64,000 nt of DNA, taken from contig NZ_JAFMPM010000005.1 of the NCBI RefSeq assembly GCF_017349355.1, positions 186,001 to 250,000 on the forward strand. The letters are read 5' to 3'. Shown piece after piece: positions 30,689 to 39,791 of this stretch (position 1 is its first letter; every line of letters starts with the position of its first letter). The notes under the pieces were generated by a model that searched no databases, was not told the origin of the DNA, and saw only the letters and a list, made by a program, of their open reading frames with translations. The translations under genes were made by a program, and so were the position numbers. Source of the stretch: Thiothrix fructosivorans. GTDB taxonomy: Bacteria > Pseudomonadota > Gammaproteobacteria > Thiotrichales > Thiotrichaceae.

Positions 30689-31834
30689 ATGGGCAACATT
30701 CTCTATATCATTACCTCGCTAAGTGTTGGCGGCGCACAAAAAGCCCTGTTAAATCTAGCCACGTCTGCATTCAGTGATGATTACAAACCTTATGTCATCT
30801 CATTAGTAGAGGTGAATGGCGTGCAGCAGCAGTTTGCCGAAACTGGCATTCCTGTGCATGTCCTCGGTTTGAATCGGGTGAAAGCATTACCGTGGTTATT
30901 GCCGCGTTTATGGCGTTTGGTACGCGAGATTCAGCCGACCGTGATTCACGGCTGGATGCACCACGGCAATTTGTTTGCAACACTGGCATGGTTGTTTGCC
31001 AGTCGTCGCCCACTATTGTTGTGGGGAATGCATCACACGCCGGAAAAAGCGACGTTGGAACGTGCGCAACATGCCTTTGTATTGAAAGCAGGGCGGTGGT
31101 TGTCACGGTTTCCGCAGCGCATTGTGTATGTGTCGCGGCGCAGTATGCAGCGTCATGCTGAATTGGGTTACGCCACCCAACACGCGCAAGTGGTGGCAAA
31201 CGGTATTCCGCTGGGTAAAACCAGTCGTCGTGCGGAATATTACGTCAGTGTGCGCGAAGAATTGGGTATACCAGCGCACGCGCTGCTGATCGGCAGCCTT
31301 ACCCGTTACGTGCCAGAAAAAGATATTCCCAACCTGCTAACGGCGATTCGCTTGATGCAGGAGGGCGGGCAAGCGGTACATTTCTTGCTGGCAGGCGAGG
31401 GGATGGAGGCTAGCAATCCTGCGTTGCAACCTTTGCTCTCGACACTTCTTGATCAGTCCAATGTACATTTGTTGGGTGTGCGTACCGATGCGGCGCGACT
31501 GATTGCGGCGTTGGATATAGCCACGCTGTCGTCGCAACGCGAGGCGTTCCCGTTATTTTTGGCGGAAGCGATGGCGGAAGGTGTGCCGTGTGTGGCAACG
31601 GATGTGGGCGATATTGCGGAATTCGTGGCAGAAACGGGTTTGATTGTGCCAGCAGGTGATGCGCCCGCTCTAGCGCAAGCGTGGTCGAATCTGCTGCAAC
31701 AAAGCGTTGCCCAACGGCAGGCATTGGGCGAACAGGCTAAACAACGGGTGGCAGCGCGTTACAGTTTGGATGCTGTGGTCAACACCTATCGCCACTTATT
31801 GCAGGATGAACTTTACTCCGCTTCCAGCACGTAA
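30689..31834 (+). CDS. Glycosyltransferase family 4 protein
   Basis: 381 aa. The N-terminal Rossmann domain begins IITSLSVGGAQKALLNLA, with the Gly-Gly loop of GT4 enzymes. The C-terminal domain contains SSQREAFPLFLAEAMAEGVP, the E-x7-E donor-binding motif. It likely transfers a sugar from a nucleotide donor to a cell-envelope glycan or lipid; the substrate cannot be told. TTGGAG precedes ATG 30689. It converges on and overlaps ygfZ by 22 bases. First gene of the chromosomal part. Confidence 0.82.
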   Translation: MGNILYIITSLSVGGAQKALLNLATSAFSDDYKPYVISLVEVNGVQQQFAETGIPVHVLGLNRVKALPWLLPRLWRLVREIQPTVIHGWMHHGNLFATLAWLFASRRPLLLWGMHHTPEKATLERAQHAFVLKAGRWLSRFPQRIVYVSRRSMQRHAELGYATQHAQVVANGIPLGKTSRRAEYYVSVREELGIPAHALLIGSLTRYVPEKDIPNLLTAIRLMQEGGQAVHFLLAGEGMEASNPALQPLLSTLLDQSNVHLLGVRTDAARLIAALDIATLSSQREAFPLFLAEAMAEGVPCVATDVGDIAEFVAETGLIVPAGDAPALAQAWSNLLQQSVAQRQALGEQAKQRVAARYSLDAVVNTYRHLLQDELYSASST

Positions 31835-32841
31835 GGCAGCTCCAATACCTTCACGGCATATTCACCGAAGCGCAGCGGTTGAGTGACTTCGGCAATTTTC
31901 ATGACCGCCAGCGCTTCCACGTAGCCATCGGGGTTCAAGGTGGCGTTGAGAATCGTACCTGCTTCAGCGTCATTTGTGCTGGCGATGTTCGTGCCGACCG
32001 CAGGCACAGCCACACAATGGGGAATGCCAACGCGGTACATCTGGCGTTTGCTCTTGCCCAAATATTTCAAGCGAGCCACGATTTCCTGACCAGGGAAGCA
32101 GCCTTTGGTGAAACTCACACCGTTGATCAGGTGCATGTTCAGCATTTGTGGTACCCATGCTTCCGAGCTGGCTTGCGTGACCATCGGTACGCCGGACAGG
32201 ACGTTGAAATATTCCCAACTGCTGCGCCCGACACACGCGGCATTGACGTTAAGGCGTTCCCACAGTTTGCGGGCTTCATCGAGTTCACCCAGAATCTTGA
32301 AACGCGGAATTGGCGCAGGCTGACGCATAATCGTCAAACCACCGCTTTGCAGGGTGTCGTAGGCATTCGCGGGTGCTTTGCCGAGAATGGCTTGCAGACG
32401 TACATCGCCATCCGGTGCGGCATAACCGAAATGCACGAGGCTGGCACTGGCATCTTCTAGCGCAACTTTGGAGCGCATGACGTACATGCGTAAGCGTTTC
32501 AATATAGGCTCAAGTAAATCGCGAGCCACGCTCAGGTAGTAAACGCCTTGGCGCTTGGTGATGAAGAAGGTGGCGAGCGTGCGACCTTTGGGGGTGCAAT
32601 ACGCGCTGAGTTGCGATTGCGTGTCGGAAACTTGGTTAATATCGTTGGTTAGCTGACCTTGCAAGAAAGTCGTGGCATCTGCACCACTGACGCTGATCAG
32701 ACCAAAATGGGCTAAGTCGCAGAGGATCGCACCTTGTGGGGGAATGCGGCGTTCGCGTTCGGGGTTGCCAAAAGAAACGAGTGAGTCACCGCTGAATTCT
32801 GCGCCGTGATCAATGAGGAAGGTTTTCCATTCTGTTTTCAT
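31813..32841 (-). CDS. ygfZ: tRNA-modifying/Fe-S maintenance protein YgfZ (folate-binding)
   Basis: 342 aa from the second of two tandem ATGs (32841), best spaced from GGAAG. A GcvT-like folate-binding fold, with QLTNDINQVSDTQSQLSAYC near the N-terminus and the family signature KGCFPGQE at about residue 235. YgfZ uses tetrahydrofolate and its conserved Cys to help maintain Fe-S enzymes such as MiaB. It stands between a periplasmic isomerase and a converging glycosyltransferase. Confidence 0.85.
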   Translation of the reverse strand: MKTEWKTFLIDHGAEFSGDSLVSFGNPERERRIPPQGAILCDLAHFGLISVSGADATTFLQGQLTNDINQVSDTQSQLSAYCTPKGRTLATFFITKRQGVYYLSVARDLLEPILKRLRMYVMRSKVALEDASASLVHFGYAAPDGDVRLQAILGKAPANAYDTLQSGGLTIMRQPAPIPRFKILGELDEARKLWERLNVNAACVGRSSWEYFNVLSGVPMVTQASSEAWVPQMLNMHLINGVSFTKGCFPGQEIVARLKYLGKSKRQMYRVGIPHCVAVPAVGTNIASTNDAEAGTILNATLNPDGYVEALAVMKIAEVTQPLRFGEYAVKVLELPYVLEAE

Positions 32842-32898
32842 CATGACTTCCTGAGTGGGTGGAAAGGGGGCGAAACAGTGTTCGCCCCTGAAAAGCAC

Positions 32899-33792
32899 TT
32901 ATTTCTTTTCTTCCGTCGCGGCTGGCGCAGGTACTGCTGCTGGAGCAGGCGCTGCCGCCGCTGGTGCTGCTTCGGCGGCGGGTTTGGCTGCTTCTGCTGG
33001 CAAGGTGACTTTAATGTCTGCTTTGGTTTTCAGCTCATCCATGTACGCCAGCATTTTTTTCTGCTGGTATTCACGTTCCAGTTGTGGCTTGAGCGTTTCC
33101 ATTTCCGGTGGTTTGACGTCACGGCGTTCTTCCAGCTTGATGACGTGGAAACCGAATTCGGTTTGAACGGGTTCTTTGGTATACGTGCCAGCTTCCATTT
33201 TAGCGACGGCTTCCGCGAAAGGCTTAACCATTGTGCTGGGTTTGAACCAACCCAAATCGCCACCTTGACCAGCGGATGGGCCATCGGAAGATTTCTTAGC
33301 CAAGTCAGCGAAATCTACCTTATTGTCCAGTTCTTTGATGATACCTTCGGCTTCGGCTTTGGTTTTCATCAGGATATGACGCGCTTTGTATTCAACTTTT
33401 TCGCCGCTGGTGCGTTCTTCGTAGGCTTTTTTCAGCTCTTCGTCAGTCGGTTTGAAGGCAGCGGCTTTTTCTTGCGTCCATGTATTCAATACCAGACGGT
33501 CAGTCGCATCTTTAATCTTGTCTTTGATTTCTTGACGTTCGGTCAAGCCCGCTTTGTTGGCTTCTTGGCGTGCCAACTCAGTAATGATCAGGTCGTCGAG
33601 AACAGATTTTTTATCCACTTGCGCACCCGGCATTCCGCCGACCATGCCCATGACATTGTTCAGGGTTTCCTGAGTGATTTCTGTGCCATTGACGGTGGCG
33701 ACAACGACTTTATCTTCAGCGTACAGGCTAGTTGCCATCAGCGTTAACCCAACCAGCCCGGTTGCGATAATATTGTTAGTGTTGAAACGCAT
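32899..33792 (-). CDS. PpiC-type (parvulin) peptidyl-prolyl isomerase, exported
   Basis: 297 aa with a signal peptide (about residues 1-25, ending SLYA-E). A SurA/PrsA-like helical N-region is followed by a parvulin domain (about 130-235: ARHILMKTKAEAEGIIKELD, GGDLGWF, EFGFHVIKLEE). The C-terminal tail is Ala/Pro-rich (about 265-297). It would act as a periplasmic chaperone for outer-membrane or secreted proteins. Confidence 0.85.
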   Translation of the reverse strand: MRFNTNNIIATGLVGLTLMATSLYAEDKVVVATVNGTEITQETLNNVMGMVGGMPGAQVDKKSVLDDLIITELARQEANKAGLTERQEIKDKIKDATDRLVLNTWTQEKAAAFKPTDEELKKAYEERTSGEKVEYKARHILMKTKAEAEGIIKELDNKVDFADLAKKSSDGPSAGQGGDLGWFKPSTMVKPFAEAVAKMEAGTYTKEPVQTEFGFHVIKLEERRDVKPPEMETLKPQLEREYQQKKMLAYMDELKTKADIKVTLPAEAAKPAAEAAPAAAAPAPAAVPAPAATEEKK

Positions 33793-33816
33793 GGTTAGCT
33801 TTTTCCTCTGTAATGA

Positions 33817-34116
33817 TTATGGTAAAACTTTTTTGAACGGTTTGACGGTCACACGCTGGTAAACACCGGCTGCTTTGTAGGGGTCAGCTTCTGCCCAGCG
33901 TTGCGCCGCTTCCAAGGAGTCGAATTCAGCAATGATGACACTGCCGCTGAAGCCTGCTTCACCCGGATCTTCGCTATCAATCAATGGGTTAGGGCCTGCA
34001 ACAAACAAACGACCTGCATCGCGTAATGCCAGCAGACGCTCTACGTGAGCGGGGCGGGTAGCAAGCCGTTGTGCCAGACTGTTTTCAACATCTTCGCCAA
34101 TAATGACATATAACAT
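33817..34116 (-). CDS. yciI: YciI family protein
   Basis: 99 aa, the usual size. It has [20 protein letters not shown], then [20 protein letters not shown] with the conserved His, and [18 protein letters not shown] at the end, the dimeric alpha-beta (ferredoxin-like) fold of YciI. Function is not settled for the family. It is next to yciB, as in many gammaproteobacteria. Confidence 0.85.
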   Translation of the reverse strand: MLYVIIGEDVENSLAQRLATRPAHVERLLALRDAGRLFVAGPNPLIDSEDPGEAGFSGSVIIAEFDSLEAAQRWAEADPYKAAGVYQRVTVKPFKKVLP

Positions 34117-34143
34117 AGAGATAGTGTCCTTAACGTTTTGTAA

Positions 34144-34773
34144 CTATTTAGTGGGGGTGTCGGGGGTGTCGAGCGCATGTTTTTGCAGGTAGAACACTTG
34201 CGCAATGATAAAGGCAAAGGTCAAGCCCAATACACCGAACAGTTTAAAGTCTACCCACACTTCTTCACTGAAGTTGTACGCAATCACCAGATTCAGCACG
34301 CCGATGAAGACGAAAAAGCCTGCCCACAGCCAATTGACTTGCAACCAGATAGCCGCTGGCACTTGAACCGCGTTCGACATCATGCGTTCTGTTAGGGTCT
34401 TACGCGCTCCAACGTATTGGCTGATAATGAAGGCGAGCGCAAATCCCCAGTTGATGATGCTGACTTTCCATTTGATGAAAATCGGGTCTTTCAAGAACAG
34501 GGTGAGTGTGCCGAACACGATCAAAATGGCGAGTGTGATTAAGTGCATCTTCTCAAACCGGCGGTGTAGCGCGAAATACAGCGCATTTTGCACGATAGTC
34601 GCTAAAATGATGACCAATGTCGCCATCAGGATGGCATCTTTCGGTTCATTCTGGTTAAGTGCCATTAATGGAAACTGGTTGGCGGCTGCAATCCATTCAG
34701 GTGGCAGCGCCCCGAAAAATTTGTACACCATAAAGAACAGTGCAACCGGGAAAAAGTCAAACAGGAACTTCAT
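34144..34773 (-). CDS. yciB: Inner-membrane-spanning protein YciB (septation protein A family)
   Basis: 209 aa with five or six TM segments (for example LFDFFPVALFFMVYKFFGAL, AILMATLVIILATIVQNALY, SEEVWVDFKLFGVLGLTFAF). The N-terminal KFLFDFFPVALFF is diagnostic of the YciB/IspZ family, linked to envelope integrity and septation. Divergent from yciO. Confidence 0.88.
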   Translation of the reverse strand: MKFLFDFFPVALFFMVYKFFGALPPEWIAAANQFPLMALNQNEPKDAILMATLVIILATIVQNALYFALHRRFEKMHLITLAILIVFGTLTLFLKDPIFIKWKVSIINWGFALAFIISQYVGARKTLTERMMSNAVQVPAAIWLQVNWLWAGFFVFIGVLNLVIAYNFSEEVWVDFKLFGVLGLTFAFIIAQVFYLQKHALDTPDTPTK

Positions 34774-34824
34774 ACGTATGGGTATAATTGGTTAAAGTTA
34801 AACATTCTAAACGATAATTGTGCA

Positions 34825-35451
34825 ATGAGTCAGTATTTTCAAATTCACCCAGAAAACCCCCAGATTCGCTTGATTCGTCAGGCGGTCACGATTATTCGTG
34901 AGGGCGGTGTGGTCGTTTTTCCGACCGATTCCAGTTATGCGATTGGTTGCCATGTGGGCGACAAGGCGGCGATGGAGCGTATCCAGCGTATCCGTAAAGT
35001 CGATACTAAGCATAATTTCACGCTTGTGTGCCGTGATTTGTCGGAGATTTCTCTCTACGGGCAAGTGGATAATATGAATTACCGCTTGATCAAATCTTTG
35101 ACACCGGGGCCATACACCTTCATTCTACAGGCGACCCGTGAAGTGCCGCGCCGCTTGCAAAACCCTAAGCGCAAAACCATTGGGGTGCGTTTGCCGGATC
35201 ATGTGGTCACGCAAGCCTTGCTACAAGAGTTGGGTGAGCCGTTGATGTCCAGCACGCTGATTTTACCGGGGGAAGATCTGCCGATGGTTGACCCTTACCA
35301 AATTCGTTTGTCGTTGGAACATCAGGTCGATCTGATTATTGATGGCGGTTTTTGCGGGCATGAACCCACCACAGTGGTGGATTTAATGGAAGCACGTCCG
35401 GTCATTTTGCGCGAAGGCAAAGGCAATACTGACTGGCTAGTGGAGCATTGA
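34825..35451 (+). CDS. yciO: Sua5/YciO/YrdC family protein YciO
   Basis: 208 aa with the YrdC nucleotide-binding fold: GGVVVFPTDSSYAIGCHVGD, then KHNFTLVCRDLSEIS and LTPGPYTFILQATREVP. The length and motifs fit YciO rather than the longer Sua5. YrdC makes threonylcarbamoyl-AMP for t6A tRNA; YciO's own role is less clear. The stop is close to the start of the site-2 protease gene. Confidence 0.82.
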   Translation: MSQYFQIHPENPQIRLIRQAVTIIREGGVVVFPTDSSYAIGCHVGDKAAMERIQRIRKVDTKHNFTLVCRDLSEISLYGQVDNMNYRLIKSLTPGPYTFILQATREVPRRLQNPKRKTIGVRLPDHVVTQALLQELGEPLMSSTLILPGEDLPMVDPYQIRLSLEHQVDLIIDGGFCGHEPTTVVDLMEARPVILREGKGNTDWLVEH

Positions 35452-35456
35452 TCTCG

Positions 35457-36113
35457 ATGGATTTTGACCTTAATACCTTTTTGTACGGGCTGGCAACGTG
35501 GGCAATTCCGGTGTTGTTTGCGATTACCCTGCATGAAGTAGCACACGGTTGGGTAGCCAACAAACTGGGCGATAGCACCGCGAAAATGCTGGGGCGTTTG
35601 TCGTTGAATCCGATCAAGCACGTTGATCCGATGGGCACAATCGCTGTGCCTGCCGTGTTATTGCTGATTGGTTCACCTTTTTTGTTTGGGTGGGCGAAAC
35701 CTGTTCCGGTGAATTTCCGCAACCTGAAAAATTACCGCAGCGATATGGTGATGGTCGCCGCTGCGGGGCCTGCTGCAAACCTGTTCATGGCGGTGCTGTG
35801 GATTATCTTATTGGTGTTGTTTGCCCAGACGATTCCCGATGAAAATATCGCCCGTGGGTTTATGGATATGAGCCAAAATGGGATTATGATTAATCTGGTG
35901 CTGTTGGTTTTCAACCTGTTACCGATTCCACCCTTGGACGGCGGGCGGGTGCTCTCTGGCTTATTGCCCGTCTCGCTCTCGCGTTATCTTGACGTGATCG
36001 AGCCGTATGGGATGTTTATTGTGTTCGGTTTACTGTATTTTGGTGTGCTAAATCAGATTGTTGCCCCCATCGTGAACATCTTGGCGGATATGTTAGCCAG
36101 CCTGTTCCTCTAG
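35457..36113 (+). CDS. Site-2 protease family (M50) membrane metalloprotease
   Basis: 218 aa from ATG 35457. It has an HEVAH zinc motif in ITLHEVAHGW (about residues 24-28) and NLLPIPPLDGGRV with the third ligand Asp (about 160-172) in a later TM segment. Several hydrophobic segments fit an intramembrane protease of the compact rhomboid-like S2P group without PDZ. Target unknown. Confidence 0.82.
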   Translation: MDFDLNTFLYGLATWAIPVLFAITLHEVAHGWVANKLGDSTAKMLGRLSLNPIKHVDPMGTIAVPAVLLLIGSPFLFGWAKPVPVNFRNLKNYRSDMVMVAAAGPAANLFMAVLWIILLVLFAQTIPDENIARGFMDMSQNGIMINLVLLVFNLLPIPPLDGGRVLSGLLPVSLSRYLDVIEPYGMFIVFGLLYFGVLNQIVAPIVNILADMLASLFL

Positions 36114-36120
36114 CTTTTGC

Positions 36121-37377
36121 ATGACATTCATAACGAATAAAGGTATTTGCCGCGTGAGTACTACGCCTTCGCATAATCAGCGTGTCGTTTCAGGGATGCG
36201 CCCAACCGGATTGTTACACCTCGGTCATTATCACGGTGTGTTGAAAAACTGGGTAGAAATGCAGCTCAATTACGAGTGCTTTTTCTTTGTTGCCGACTGG
36301 CACGCCTTGACGACGCATTACGAAACGCCGGGTGGCATTTCCCAGCACGTCGAAGACATGGCAATTGACTGGCTGGCTGCGGGGATTAGCCCCAGTTCCG
36401 CGACGATTTTTACGCAGTCGCATGTACCGGAACACGCTGAATTGCACCTATTGCTGTCAATGATTACGCCGCTGGGGTGGTTGGAGCGCGTGCCGACCTA
36501 TAAAGATCAGCAGGAAAAACTCAAAGAGCGTGACCTTGCGACTTACGGTTTTCTCGGCTACCCGTTGCTGCAATCGGCAGATATTTTGATCTACAAAGCG
36601 GATCGTGTGCCTGTCGGTGAAGATCAAGTGGCGCATATTGAGTTAACCCGTGAAGTGGCGCGACGTTTCAACCATTTGTACGGGCGTGAGCCAGATTTCG
36701 AGCAAAAAGCCGAACAAGCCGCGACTAAGATGGGCAAGAAACAGGCGAAAATGTACCGTGATTTGCGCCGTCAATACCAAGAGCAAGGTGATGCCGAAGC
36801 CTTGAGCGTGGGGCGTGCCTTGCTGGAATCACAGCAAAACCTGTCGATTGGCGATCGTGAACGCTTGTTTGGTTATTTGGAAGGGTCGGGTAAGATTATT
36901 CTGCCAGAGCCGCAAGCGGCACTGACCAAAGCCTCGAAAATGCCGGGGTTGGATGGGCAAAAGATGTCCAAGTCCTACAACAATACCATCGCCTTACGGG
37001 AAGCACCGGAGAGTGTGGACAAGAAAATCCGCACCATGCCGACGGATCCAGCGCGTGGACGGCGCACTGATCCCGGTGATCCGGCAAAGTGTCCGGTATG
37101 GCAATTCCACGAAATCTATTCTAACGACACCACTAAGCAGTGGGTGCAGGAAGGTTGTCGCAGCGCGGGAATTGGTTGCCTCGAATGCAAGCAGCCAGTG
37201 ATTGCGGCGGTACAGGCTGAACTTGCGCCGATCCAACACCGTGCGGCGGAGTTTGAGGAAGACCGTGGGCGGGTACGGGCTATTTTGCGTGAAGGTGCGG
37301 AAGCCGCACGGCAAGTGGCACGCGAAACGCTGGCGGATGTGATGGAAGCGATGCGCTTTACTCATCATCAGCGATGA
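36121..37377 (+). CDS. trpS: Tryptophan-tRNA ligase, long form
   Basis: 418 aa. Class I signatures are PTGLLHLGHYHG (HIGH) and GQKMSKSYNN (KMSKS), with DWHALTTHY for Trp and ATP binding. It is about 80 residues longer than the common 335-aa form, with an insertion before KMSKS and a longer C-terminus, as in some other proteobacteria. A GTG at about 36154 is an alternative start. It overlaps scpA by four bases. Confidence 0.9.
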   Translation: MTFITNKGICRVSTTPSHNQRVVSGMRPTGLLHLGHYHGVLKNWVEMQLNYECFFFVADWHALTTHYETPGGISQHVEDMAIDWLAAGISPSSATIFTQSHVPEHAELHLLLSMITPLGWLERVPTYKDQQEKLKERDLATYGFLGYPLLQSADILIYKADRVPVGEDQVAHIELTREVARRFNHLYGREPDFEQKAEQAATKMGKKQAKMYRDLRRQYQEQGDAEALSVGRALLESQQNLSIGDRERLFGYLEGSGKIILPEPQAALTKASKMPGLDGQKMSKSYNNTIALREAPESVDKKIRTMPTDPARGRRTDPGDPAKCPVWQFHEIYSNDTTKQWVQEGCRSAGIGCLECKQPVIAAVQAELAPIQHRAAEFEEDRGRVRAILREGAEAARQVARETLADVMEAMRFTHHQR

Positions 37378-38195
37378 GTGTTTCCCTGAAGGGGATGCCG
37401 TGGGCAGTGGTGCGGGGTGAGCAAGTCATCGCCATGCCGGAGGATTTGTACATCCCGCCCGATGCGCTGGAAGTCTTTTTGGAAGCCTTTGAAGGGCCGC
37501 TGGATTTGTTGTTATACCTGATCCGGCGGCAAAATTTCGATATTTGCGACATTCCGATTGCACAGATTACCGAGCAATACGTGGCTTATGTCGAGCTGAT
37601 GAAAGATTTCAAGCTGGATTTGGCAGCGGAATACTTGTTGATGGCGGCGATGCTGGCGGAAATCAAATCGCGAATGTTGTTGCCGCGTTATATTGAAGTG
37701 GTCGAAGAAGACGATCCGCGTGCGCAATTAATGCGTCAGTTGCAGGAATACGAGCAGTGCAGGCAAGCGGCTGCTGATTTGGATACCTTGCCGCGTTTGG
37801 AGCGCGAGCATTGGGCGGTGCAAACGACTGCGGATTTCCCCAAAGCACCGCGTCCACAACCGGAAGTCGGGCTGCGCGAATTGCTGCTAGCGTTTCAGGA
37901 TGTGTTGAAACGTGCCGATATGTTCACTTCTCATCAGATTCGGCGCGAACATTTGTCGATTCGCGAGCGCATGACGCATGTATTAGCCCTGTTGCAAGCA
38001 CACCCGTTTGTACCGTTTGAAAACCTGTTTCGGGTGGAAGAAGGGCGGCGCGGCGTGGTGGTGTCGTTGATGGCGGTGTTGGAATTGCTCAAAGCGCATT
38101 TGATTGATGTCGTGCAAGGCGATGAGGCGTATGCGCCGTTGTATATTCGCGCTGCCTCTTCAGGTTTCCTGCATGAATGTCCAGTCGATGTGTAA
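37374..38195 (+). CDS. scpA: Segregation and condensation protein A
   Basis: 273 aa with the kleisin N-terminus FLEAFEGPLDLLLYLIRRQN, DICDIPIAQITEQYV, and EYLLMAAMLAEIKSRMLLPR; the C-terminal winged helix is RRGVVVSLMAVLELLKAHLI. It links Smc heads together with ScpB. Here scpB is 5 kb away, beyond a set of accessory genes, whereas they are usually adjacent. Confidence 0.9.
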   Translation: MSVSLKGMPWAVVRGEQVIAMPEDLYIPPDALEVFLEAFEGPLDLLLYLIRRQNFDICDIPIAQITEQYVAYVELMKDFKLDLAAEYLLMAAMLAEIKSRMLLPRYIEVVEEDDPRAQLMRQLQEYEQCRQAAADLDTLPRLEREHWAVQTTADFPKAPRPQPEVGLRELLLAFQDVLKRADMFTSHQIRREHLSIRERMTHVLALLQAHPFVPFENLFRVEEGRRGVVVSLMAVLELLKAHLIDVVQGDEAYAPLYIRAASSGFLHECPVDV

Positions 38196-38735
38196 GTCAC
38201 TGAACAAATTGCCAGCGGTCGGCTCATCCATGCCAAACATTTGTGGCAAGCCGTATTGCCCGTCGTCTTTGAGCGTATACACCATTACCCAGCGATCGGT
38301 TGGGTGAATAATCCAATATTCTTTCACGCCGTGGCGTTCGTATAACCAGCGTTTTTTGTCCATGTCCTTGAGGGCAGTAGACGGCGAAAGCACTTCGATA
38401 GCCCAGTCAGGCGCACCCCGACAGCCTTTGTCGTCCAACTTGTTTTTATCGCAGATGACGGCAAGATCGGGTTGGACGGTGGTGTCTATATCATCGTCGG
38501 CTTCGTCGTGGTTGGGCAGACGTATATCGAACGGTGCGGAATAGATGCTGCAACGCTTGTCCGTTAAATGCGAGCGTATCTGGAAACCTACCTCGAAACT
38601 GACCCGTTGATGTTGCCGTGATGGAGCAGCCATTGCATACGCGATACCCTCAATCAGTTCCCAACGCTCATCTTCCGGCCACTTGGCGTAGTCGGCGTAG
38701 GTGAAATATTGCTGTAACTGTTCTGCTGCACCCAT
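38160..38735 (-). CDS. Uma2 family (DUF820) PD-(D/E)XK-like protein
   Basis: 191 aa. The layout is typical: YFTYADYAKWPEDERWELIE near the N-terminus, TTVQPDLAVICDKNKLDDKG as the Asp-rich core, and WAIEVLSPSTALKDMDKK with Glu and Lys, the restriction-like nuclease residues. Uma2 proteins are abundant in cyanobacteria and filamentous bacteria; their role is unclear. It is convergent with scpA and overlaps it by 36 bases. Confidence 0.85.
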   Translation of the reverse strand: MGAAEQLQQYFTYADYAKWPEDERWELIEGIAYAMAAPSRQHQRVSFEVGFQIRSHLTDKRCSIYSAPFDIRLPNHDEADDDIDTTVQPDLAVICDKNKLDDKGCRGAPDWAIEVLSPSTALKDMDKKRWLYERHGVKEYWIIHPTDRWVMVYTLKDDGQYGLPQMFGMDEPTAGNLFSDLHIDWTFMQET

Positions 38736-38860
38736 TGTTCATGCTCCTGATTTTTCATTGCACTAGTCGTAAACATAGCATATCCCTTCTCATGGTCACG
38801 GATAAATTGTATGGTGTAATCTTGTTGTGAGTTAGGTTGGTAAATGCCAGAAGGTGAAAT

Positions 38861-39283
38861 ATGACGCACGCTATTACTATCAATGTATCGGATGCACTCT
38901 ACCAGCAGTTGTATCAAGCGGCTTCCTTGTTCCAGCAGCCGACGGAAGCCATTATCCTTGATAGCCTGCGGCATACCCTCCCGCCTATTTTTGAGGATAT
39001 TCCCGTTGGGTATCAAAATGATGTTTTTCCTTTATTGGCAATGAATGATCAAGAATTGCTTCAGGAATCTCGCCGGGTTTTTCCGTCAGAGCATTGGCAG
39101 AGCTACGAATCCCTACTGGAACAGAAAAAACTAGGGCAACTTCTTTCTGATGACGAGCAGGCATTACAAGCGTTGAGACGCGAGGCAGATGTGTTGACGT
39201 TCCGGCGTAGTTATGCCGCCGTGCTTTTGAAGCGGCGTGGCTATCGACTCACCCCGCCTCGTGGGGAGCTGCAAAGCGCATGA
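38861..39283 (+). CDS. Uncharacterised protein paired with an HNH endonuclease (140 aa)
   Basis: Soluble helical protein. The N-terminus (THAITINVSDALYQQLYQAA) resembles a ribbon-helix-helix or antitoxin-like start. The rest is charged (QALRREADVLTFRRSYAAVL). It ends in ATGA overlap with the HNH gene, so the two are made together. The pairing could be an antitoxin-effector or a DNA-modification pair; unproven. Confidence 0.65.
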   Translation: MTHAITINVSDALYQQLYQAASLFQQPTEAIILDSLRHTLPPIFEDIPVGYQNDVFPLLAMNDQELLQESRRVFPSEHWQSYESLLEQKKLGQLLSDDEQALQALRREADVLTFRRSYAAVLLKRRGYRLTPPRGELQSA

Positions 39284-39699
39284 GTGCTATTTCTCAGGCA
39301 ACGCGCAAACGCCTTGCGCAACAGGCGCTATTCCGTTGCGGGTATTGCTTGACGCAGGAACTGGTCAGCGGTGTACCGCTTACCATCGAACACTTGTTAC
39401 CACGCGCTAAGGGTGGTGGTAATGAAGAGGAAAATCTTTGGTTATCCTGCCGCCTTTGCAATGAAGCCAAAGGGATTTTGACTGATGCCGTTGATCCTGA
39501 AACTGGCGAGCCTGCCCCGCTGTTTAATCCCCGTCGGCAACATTGGGGAGAACATTTTATCTGGTCTGATGATGGCACGAATGTTACTGGATTGACTCCG
39601 ACGGGCAGGGCAACCGTTTCGGCTTTGTCCCTGAACACTGAATTTCGTGTCTGTACCCGTGCTTTATGGGTTGAAGTGGGTTGGCATCCACCTGAGTAG
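39280..39699 (+). CDS. HNH endonuclease
   Basis: 139 aa. It has a CGYC knuckle at about residues 19-22, the core IEHLLPRAKGGGNEEENLWL (His, Asn) and a second CRLC followed by NEAKG. This is the complete HNH fold of the McrA/YcjL-like type, often carried on mobile or accessory loci. Coupled to the 140-aa gene. Confidence 0.85.
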   Translation: MSAISQATRKRLAQQALFRCGYCLTQELVSGVPLTIEHLLPRAKGGGNEEENLWLSCRLCNEAKGILTDAVDPETGEPAPLFNPRRQHWGEHFIWSDDGTNVTGLTPTGRATVSALSLNTEFRVCTRALWVEVGWHPPE

Positions 39700-39791
39700 G
39701 AATTTGTCTAGCAGGTGTTACTGATAAGGCAGAAATCCCACAAAATATCGGTTACTATCCGTTTATCGGGGCTTCACTATCAGTTATCAGT